Of a stretch of DNA of 41,836 nucleotides, positions 37,207-41,836 are shown piece by piece. The position numbers and the translations under genes are program-made. The stretch is taken from the IMG/VR virus record IMGVR_UViG_3300027754_000189, positions 1 to 41,836 of that record. One strand, given 5' to 3'. Origin of the DNA: a virus. A model generated the notes under the pieces. The model worked only from the letters and a program-made list of their open reading frames with translations. It had not been told where the DNA came from and did not search any database. Positions within the stretch are counted from its first letter, which is position 1, and each line of letters starts with the position of its first letter.

Positions 37207-38211
37207 ATGGAAAACCAAACCGGAACGACCGAATCCACCCCCACGGGCGATGCGGCGACCGAAGGTAACGAGGCGGACGGCCTCGGAACTTCGAGCGCCG
37301 GGTCGTCCGAAAGAAGGTCCTCGGGCTTTGACTCGGCGGCTGCGGACGCGGTGATGAAACCCACGCTTGGGTCGCCGAAAGGCGCACCGAAGGCCGAGGC
37401 GGCGGCACCGAAGGCTCCGACGCAGGCCGAGAAGCGCAAGTACTCGCTCAAGGTCGACGGGCAGGACATCGAGGAGGAGCTGAGCGACGACGACATTCGC
37501 GTGCGCCTTCAGAAATCCCACGCGGTCGATAAGCGGTTCGCCGAGGTGGCAAATCAGCGCAAGCAGATAGAGGCTGCGCTGAGCCAGCTCAAGAACGATC
37601 CGGCCAAGGCGTTGAAGGAGATCGCGGGCCTCGACCTCGACGAGTGGGCCGAGAAGCGCATCTTGGAGCGGTATCAGGAAGCGATGATGCCGGAAGCTGA
37701 GCGTGAGAAGGCCGAAATGCAGCGCAAGTTGGCCGACTACGAGCGCCAGTTCGAGGAGCAGAAGACCTCGGCCGAGAGCGCCAAGCAGCAGGCTTACGAG
37801 CAGCAGGTGTTTGAGAAAACTGAACAGGAGTTCATTCAGGCGGTCGAGACGCTCGGGTACGACAAAGGCTTTTCGCGCACGGTGCTCGTGCCGATGATGG
37901 CCGAGATTGCTGAGTCGGCGCTGGACTACGGTGTCGAGTTGACACCTTCGCAGATGGCGAGCGAGGCGAACAAGAGGCTGGAGACCATTCACCGTCGTCA
38001 GGTGCAGGGGCTTAAGGGCGAGCAGCTCTTGAAGTACTTGGGCGACGACGTTGTGACCGAGGCCATTCGCGCCAAGCTGGCGGCGACTCGCGGCTCGGCG
38101 GCAGCGCCCTCAACGCCTCCGCCCGCCGCGCGTAAGCCCGTGACCGACGCGCCGCGCAAGCCGATGACGCCGGCCGAGTGGCGGATGAAGCACCTGTACG
38201 GGATGGAGTAA
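37207..38211 (+). CDS. Scaffolding protein
   Basis: A 334-residue protein between portal and coat, the expected place for scaffold. Residues 1-80 are acidic, Thr/Ser/Ala-rich and probably disordered. Residues 80-110 form a small charged domain (YSLKVDGQDIEEELSDDDI). Residues 110-300 are long charged helix and coiled coil (ANQRKQIEAALSQLK, ERQFEEQKTSAESAKQQA-type). The C terminus is basic (ARKPVTDAPRKPMTPAEWRM), which suits coat binding as in P22. The role is inferred from composition and context. Confidence 0.82.
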   Translation: MENQTGTTESTPTGDAATEGNEADGLGTSSAGSSERRSSGFDSAAADAVMKPTLGSPKGAPKAEAAAPKAPTQAEKRKYSLKVDGQDIEEELSDDDIRVRLQKSHAVDKRFAEVANQRKQIEAALSQLKNDPAKALKEIAGLDLDEWAEKRILERYQEAMMPEAEREKAEMQRKLADYERQFEEQKTSAESAKQQAYEQQVFEKTEQEFIQAVETLGYDKGFSRTVLVPMMAEIAESALDYGVELTPSQMASEANKRLETIHRRQVQGLKGEQLLKYLGDDVVTEAIRAKLAATRGSAAAPSTPPPAARKPVTDAPRKPMTPAEWRMKHLYGME

Positions 38212-38250
38212 CCATCCCGTCCGTAGGGTATGGGATGGAATAGGGTTGGC

Positions 38251-38312
38251 AGTCGGGTAGCTCAGCGGGAGAGCAGAACCACGGGACGCGGGTTCGAGTC
38301 CCGCCTCGACTG
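38251..38312 (+). tRNA. tRNA-like element lacking a normal anticodon arm
   Basis: The acceptor stem AGTCGGG/CTCGACT pairs over seven positions (two G-U or weaker). TA, the D arm GCTC-AGCGGGA-GAGC and the T arm GCGGG-TTCGAGT-CCCGC are all textbook. Only twelve bases (38276-38287) lie between the D and T arms, where about 21 are needed, so there is no proper anticodon stem-loop. CCA is not encoded. It may be a decayed tRNA gene, a tRNA-mimic, or an attachment-site remnant. It ends eight bases before a strong terminator. Confidence 0.5.
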
Positions 38313-38319
38313 TCAAATC

Positions 38320-38363
38320 TAGGGGCCGGTAGGAGTCATTCCTACCGACCCCTATTTCTTTTT
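38320..38363 (+). terminator. Rho-independent terminator before the coat gene
   Basis: TAGGGG-C-CGGTAGGA (38320-38334) pairs with TCCTACCG-A-CCCCTA (38340-38354), 14 base pairs with one mismatch around a 5-base loop, followed by TTTCTTTTT. It would reduce read-through from the terminase-portal-scaffold transcript into coat. The 354-base gap 38212-38565 contains the tRNA-like element, this terminator and the coat leader; no gene was found in it. Confidence 0.9.
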
Positions 38364-38528
38364 GACGAGGAAACAAGAAAGGACGAAAGGGATAGGACGC
38401 TCACGCCATCCGACCACCTTTCCTCCGGTTCTCGGAGTCGACCGTACACGGACGCCGTAAGGCTATCCACGGGAAACGACGAGGAACTGACCGCACGACC
38501 GTAAGTCCAACGTCCGATAACCCCCTCC

Positions 38529-38560
38529 GCTTCGCAAAGCGAAGCCCCGAAAGGCAAGGC
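38529..38560 (+). promoter_or_regulatory. Hairpin and shared ribosome leader of the coat gene
   Basis: GCTTCGC-AAA-GCGAAGC (38529-38545) is followed at once by CCGAAAGGCAAGGC (38547-38560) and the coat ATG at 38566. The leader is identical to that before scaffold. A coat promoter should lie between the terminator and here, but I found no convincing -35/-10 pair. Confidence 0.6.
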
Positions 38561-38565
38561 ACCAA

Positions 38566-39831
38566 ATGGCCGACAATCACGCGAATGATGTTGCATCACT
38601 CAACGGTCTTTTCAAGACCCAGTACGCCCCGGACCTGAACGATCTCATCCCGCAGCACGCGATCCTTCAGCAGAAGATCAAGTACGTTCCGGCCGACAAG
38701 CAGAACGGTGCTTTCTACGCCGTTCCGTGCGTGCTCCAGAGCAACCAGGGCGTTTCGTACCTGGGAACTGAGGGCGGCGTTTCGGACCTGAATGACGCGA
38801 TCAACGCGATCATGAAGGAAGCCCAAGTGAAGGGCTCGGAACTGAACATCCGTGGTCAGCTCTCCTACAAGGCGCTCTCGCAGGCGGCTACCGCCGGCGC
38901 TCGCGCGTTCAAGAAGTCCTCCTCGTGGCTCGTTGAGGACATGGCGAACGTCTCGTTCACCCGCCTTGAGCTGTCGACCATCTACGGTCAGATTGGTCTC
39001 GGCAAGGTCGATGTTGCCGGTAACATCTCGACCGGCTCGGGTACCTGCGACATCATCATCTCTGAGCCGACGTGGGCGACGGGCATCTGGGTCGTCCTTG
39101 AGGGCGCGCAGTTCCAGTTCTGGGGTCCGGGTAGCGCCCTCCGTGCCACGGTCAAACTGGTCAAGGTCAACTCGGACCTCCGCAAGCTGTCGTTCGTGAC
39201 CATCACGGGCAACGAGACGCTTATCGTCGCTGGCGACGATGTTTACCCGAAGGGCGCGAAGACGGCCGACGGCTACAACGAGATGGCGGGTCTTTTCAAG
39301 CAGTACAACCCGGCCACCACCGACCTGTTCGGCATCAACCGCGTTCCGTACACCCTGCTTCAGGGCAACGAGTACTCGCTTGTGGGCGAGATCAGCTCGG
39401 CCAAGGTCGTTCAGGGCGCGAGCCTCGCGGTCGACAAGGGCCTGATGACGGACGCCGTGTTCCTCTGCGGCACCAAGACCTTCGCGGACCTGAACGCCGA
39501 GAACATGGGCCTCCGCATGTTCGACAGCTCGTACTCGCCCGCCAAGGCCGAGAACGGGGCGCAAGCGCTGAGCTACGACCACATCAACGGCAAGATCACG
39601 GTCATCTGCCACCCGTTCATCAAGAGCGCCGACGCGCTGCTGATGGACGCGAACGACGCGCTGTTCGTCGGTTCCAGCAAGCCCACGTTCGAGATTCCGG
39701 GCATGCCGGACCGCTTCTTCCGCCTCGTGCAGGACAAGAATGCGGTCGAGCTCCAGAACTACGCCGACCTCGCGGTGTTCGTCCACAAGCCGGGTCAGGG
39801 CGTCATCTACTCGGGCATCACGCACGGGTAA
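38566..39831 (+). CDS. Major capsid (coat) protein
   Basis: A 421-residue protein directly after scaffold and flanked by terminators, as expected for a highly expressed coat gene. Codons are very strongly biased to C, more than in neighbours. Size and order (portal, scaffold, coat) match HK97-fold coats of P22-type phages. The segments YLGTEGGVSDLNDAI, QLSYKALSQAATAG and GMPDRFFRLVQDKN suggest the helix and beta parts of that fold. The C terminus (NYADLAVFVHKPGQGVIYSG) looks like the final beta region. The fold is inferred, but the coat role is well supported. Confidence 0.88.
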   Translation: MADNHANDVASLNGLFKTQYAPDLNDLIPQHAILQQKIKYVPADKQNGAFYAVPCVLQSNQGVSYLGTEGGVSDLNDAINAIMKEAQVKGSELNIRGQLSYKALSQAATAGARAFKKSSSWLVEDMANVSFTRLELSTIYGQIGLGKVDVAGNISTGSGTCDIIISEPTWATGIWVVLEGAQFQFWGPGSALRATVKLVKVNSDLRKLSFVTITGNETLIVAGDDVYPKGAKTADGYNEMAGLFKQYNPATTDLFGINRVPYTLLQGNEYSLVGEISSAKVVQGASLAVDKGLMTDAVFLCGTKTFADLNAENMGLRMFDSSYSPAKAENGAQALSYDHINGKITVICHPFIKSADALLMDANDALFVGSSKPTFEIPGMPDRFFRLVQDKNAVELQNYADLAVFVHKPGQGVIYSGITHG

Positions 39832-39861
39832 GCAAGACCACTCACCTTGAAAGAGGTGACC

Positions 39862-39900
39862 GACCCCCGCTCCTTGAAAAAGGGGCGGGGGTCTCTTTTT
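39862..39900 (+). terminator. Rho-independent terminator after the coat gene
   Basis: GACCCCCGCTCC (39862-39873) pairs with GGGGCGGGGGTC (39882-39893), 12 base pairs including one G-U, around an 8-base loop, and TCTTTTT follows. A small CACCT/AGGTG hairpin (39843-39858) lies just before it. It would isolate a monocistronic coat message or attenuate expression of the spike genes. Confidence 0.92.
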
Positions 39901-39936
39901 GTGGTGACCGTAAACAAGACCGACGAGGAGTTTCCC

Positions 39937-40191
39937 ATGCCGCGCTACGTCCTTCCGAACGATCCGGCCCTGTCCGCCGCCAGCGTGACACCGAGTGACT
40001 CGGCCGACCTGCCAAACTACTCGCGAATGCTGTACGTCGGTGTCGGCGGGTCCAGTAAGCATGTCCGTGTCACGACGCTCAACGGTCATGACGTAGTGTT
40101 CAAGAACGTCCCGACCGGCATGCTGATGGTGCAGGCTGTGAAGGTTTGGGCCGATGGAACGACGGCCACCGATATTCTGGCGCTCTGGTAA
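39937..40191 (+). CDS. Spike base protein, RCAP_Rcc01079-like
   Basis: An 84-residue protein with a GAGGAG box before its ATG; the frame is open 30 codons upstream through the terminator and is not likely to be used. The sequence VTPSDSADLPNYSRMLYVGV, then VRVTTLNGHDVVFKNVPTGM and WADGTTATDILALW, matches the pattern I recall for the small spike-base family named after Rhodobacter RCAP_Rcc01079. Such proteins sit at the base of head or tail spikes. It is followed by two spike genes, which supports the call. Confidence 0.78.
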   Translation: MPRYVLPNDPALSAASVTPSDSADLPNYSRMLYVGVGGSSKHVRVTTLNGHDVVFKNVPTGMLMVQAVKVWADGTTATDILALW

Positions 40192-40203
40192 TCGAGGTCA
40201 CCG

Positions 40204-41295
40204 ATGGCATTTCCCCGCATTGAAATCTACCCTAGAGCACACCAACCCCTCGTCGGCGATGAGGACATGGTCATCTCTCAGGGTGGCGTACTGCGAAAAA
40301 CGAACGCTCAATCCGTCGCGAACCTTGCGGCGCAGGGCGTGTTCGTCACCTTGGCCGGCGAACTGTTCGTCGCCAAGAACGGGTCGGACACTGCGGGAAC
40401 CGGCTCGTTGTCAAGGCCGTTTGCGACCATCGGCGCGGCCCTGACCGCAGCTTCGGTCAATTACATACCAACGGACTTCGTTCGCATCAACGTCTCCCCT
40501 GGTGAGTACCCTGCCGCCCTCTCTATCACTCGGCATCGCACGTTTATCGTCGGTTCCGACGTAACGGCTGAAAGTCGAGCAACCAAGATTGGCCCCGTGA
40601 CCATCGACTGTGCTTCGGCTACGCAGAAGTACAACGACACGGTCGCGCTCGGGAACATGCTCATCGAGAGCAATCAGGCCCAGCCCGCGCTCAAGGTCAC
40701 GGGAGCCGGTCTGTTCACGGTGGACGTGTCCAACGTCTACATCACGACCGGACAGGCCGCTCAAAACGCGATGCTGTGTGACGCAAGTCATTCGGACAAG
40801 GTTCGCGTCTACTTGCGAAACTGCGTTGTGACCAAGCAGTCTTCGGCCAGTGCAGATGTCATGCGTTTTCGTCGAGGAGATATCCGAGTCGACTCAACGC
40901 AGGTATACGCCTCGATTTCTGGCACGGGTAACGGTATCGCTTTTGAGAACAACGCCGTAGGTCTTCTCGACCGTGTCCTCGTTGACATCTCAACGACCGG
41001 AGCGGCTGTTCGCGCAAACTTGGCTTTTGCGACGGCGTCTGCGCCCTTGGTCATCTCAAACAGCAGCCTCGCATCAAGCGCCATTGGGTCGCCGTGTTTG
41101 CAGCTTGCCAACACGCTCAGCCTTGCAGCCCTTGTTTGGCAAACCATCTTCACCAAGACCCTGAGCGGCGCGGGTGAGTACGCCATCACCGGCACATCGA
41201 ACGGAATTACGCCGACGTTGTTGTCCGGCAACATGACCTTCACAAGCAACAGTACCATCAACGGCGTGATGCGCGTCGGCATGACCATCGTCTAG
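40204..41295 (+). CDS. Spike protein with beta-helix domain
   Basis: A 363-residue protein. Residues 1-33 (from MAFPRIEIYPRAHQPL to QGGVLRKT) are an anchor shared with the next gene. Residues 54-80 (FVAKNGSDTAGTGSL, RPFATIGAAL) match the start of DUF1565/pectate-lyase-like right-handed beta-helices. Repeating short strands with Asn/Ser/Val ladders follow to about residue 320. It is likely a receptor-binding or capsule-acting spike mounted on the spike base. No catalytic residues can be assigned. Confidence 0.8.
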   Translation: MAFPRIEIYPRAHQPLVGDEDMVISQGGVLRKTNAQSVANLAAQGVFVTLAGELFVAKNGSDTAGTGSLSRPFATIGAALTAASVNYIPTDFVRINVSPGEYPAALSITRHRTFIVGSDVTAESRATKIGPVTIDCASATQKYNDTVALGNMLIESNQAQPALKVTGAGLFTVDVSNVYITTGQAAQNAMLCDASHSDKVRVYLRNCVVTKQSSASADVMRFRRGDIRVDSTQVYASISGTGNGIAFENNAVGLLDRVLVDISTTGAAVRANLAFATASAPLVISNSSLASSAIGSPCLQLANTLSLAALVWQTIFTKTLSGAGEYAITGTSNGITPTLLSGNMTFTSNSTINGVMRVGMTIV

Positions 41296-41308
41296 CTAGA
41301 GGTCTCTC

Positions 41309-41797
41309 ATGGCGTTTCCCCGTATTGAAATCTACCCAAGGGCTCATCAGCCGCTGTCCGGTGACGAGGACTTGGTCGTTTCGCAGGGCGGCGTTCTTCG
41401 TAAGACCTCGACTGACTCCATTGCTGCGCTGGCGACGGGCGGCGGCGGTGGCGACGGAACAACGACCTTCGGTGGTGCTGCTTCGGCCCTGCCCGCGGGA
41501 ACGAGTGTTGGAATTGGTCCTTCCGGTGCGCTCATCGAGTGTAAGGCCTCGGACGGGATGAGCATGCCCTCGTTCGTCGGGTTCCTTCTCGACCCGACCA
41601 CAAACAAGGTACAGACGCAGGGTTTGTTCATCACAAGCGGATTGACGCCTGGAGCTTCCTATTTTGTGGGCAATAGCGGTGGCATCACGCTTACGGCCCC
41701 GACCGCATCAGGATACGCGGTTCAGTGCATCGGAGCCGCCTACACTTCCACCCGGCTGTTCGTTCAGCCAAGCATCATCATTCTCAATGACGGCTAA
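41309..41797 (+). CDS. Second spike or decoration protein sharing the anchor
   Basis: A 162-residue protein. Residues 1-33 repeat the anchor of the 40204 protein almost exactly, but the DNA differs at many third positions, so the duplication is not recent. A Gly linker (GGGGGDG) follows, then a small beta-rich domain (SVGIGPSGALIECKA, LTPGASYFVGNSGGITLTAP). It may form a second receptor-binding tip or a decoration protein on the same base. AGAGG lies upstream of the ATG. The next frame starts 11 bases before its stop. Confidence 0.75.
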   Translation: MAFPRIEIYPRAHQPLSGDEDLVVSQGGVLRKTSTDSIAALATGGGGGDGTTTFGGAASALPAGTSVGIGPSGALIECKASDGMSMPSFVGFLLDPTTNKVQTQGLFITSGLTPGASYFVGNSGGITLTAPTASGYAVQCIGAAYTSTRLFVQPSIIILNDG

Positions 41798-41836
41798 AAG
41801 TCCCAAGCCCAAGATTTCCAAGGACGCCTTGAAGCC
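41787..41836 (+). CDS. Start of a gene cut by the right edge (partial)
   Basis: An ATG inside the end of the 41309 gene opens a frame, MTAKSPKPKISKDALK, that reaches the window edge. If the molecule is circular, the frame runs into the left edge and stops at TAG 11-13, giving only 20 residues, with the GGAGAG box of the large tail gene just after. A head-tail adaptor would be expected here in a P22-like order, so sequence may be missing at the joint. No ribosome box is visible before the ATG. Confidence 0.35.
   Translation, partial: MTAKSPKPKISKDALK

Noticed and set aside
36445-37992. Minus-strand frame of 515 codons across portal and scaffold
   Set aside because: It is the Arg/His/Leu-rich mirror of two well-supported genes in GC-rich DNA and has no ribosome site.
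38351-38390. Promoter starting at TTTTTGACG after the terminator
   Set aside because: The TTGACG lies in the terminator U-run and no acceptable -10 follows at 16-18 bases.
38596-40089. Minus-strand frame of 497 codons opposite the coat gene
   Set aside because: It is a shadow of the strongly codon-biased coat gene and runs through a clear terminator.

Overview
The window looks like most or all of the genome of a tailed bacteriophage with a short-tailed (podovirus-like) virion. It is GC-rich, tightly packed, and full of ATGA/GTGA/TAATG gene junctions. The packaging and head genes run terminase, P22-type portal, scaffold, coat, then spikes. There is no long tape-measure gene. Several Ala/Gly-rich proteins downstream of the tail gene look like ejection (internal virion) proteins. 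The host cannot be read from the sequence. Shine-Dalgarno boxes and -35/-10 promoters point to a bacterium, and a spike-base protein of the RCAP_Rcc01079 type hints at a proteobacterium, possibly an alphaproteobacterium.

Layout. (1) Late genes on the + strand run from about 31.3 kb to the right edge: small-terminase candidate, a 20-bp repeat array, a small membrane protein, a DNA methyltransferase, large terminase, portal, scaffold, a tRNA-like element with a terminator, coat, a second terminator, spike base and two spike proteins. They appear to continue at the left edge (36-10752) with a large tail protein, internal virion proteins, an M15 peptidase endolysin and two small membrane/coiled-coil proteins. 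(2) The - strand from 27101 down to 10749 is the replication and nucleotide block: AEP-type primase, D5-like helicase, a RecB/Cas4-like nuclease with a probable iron-sulfur cluster, SF2 helicase, PAP2-like phosphatase, ThyX, a possible ssDNA-binding protein, family A DNA polymerase, a full-length DnaN-type sliding clamp, a RuvC-like resolvase, a small serine recombinase, thymidine kinase and many small unknown genes. (3) A short + strand operon (27627-29147) starts with a winged-helix DNA-binding protein and ends in a striking 10/20-bp minisatellite. (4) A - strand operon of small genes (31163-29458) includes a ribbon-helix-helix protein and differs in codon use from its neighbours.

How it fits together. 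An AT-rich region (27.1-27.6 kb) with repeated CTTGGTACA-like sites lies between the replication block and the winged-helix operon, and is the best candidate for an early control region or origin. A second divergent region (31.24-31.38 kb) has a leftward promoter and two matching dyads. Two replication-block promoters share TTGAmm-N17-CATACTCC plus a downstream CGTAGGGG box that resembles the minisatellite unit. Primase, helicases, polymerase, clamp and resolvase would make and process phage DNA. ThyX, thymidine kinase and perhaps the PAP2 protein would shape the dTTP supply. The terminase pair would package DNA, possibly starting at the 20-bp array.

Five short genes (33-56 codons) that a length cut-off would miss were found by reading gaps: 11707-11877, 17869-17970, 30789-30893, 30895-30996 and 30996-31163. 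The last frame (from 41787) is open at the right edge. If the molecule is circular it would close after only 20 codons at 11-13, so either that gene is tiny or sequence is missing at the joint.
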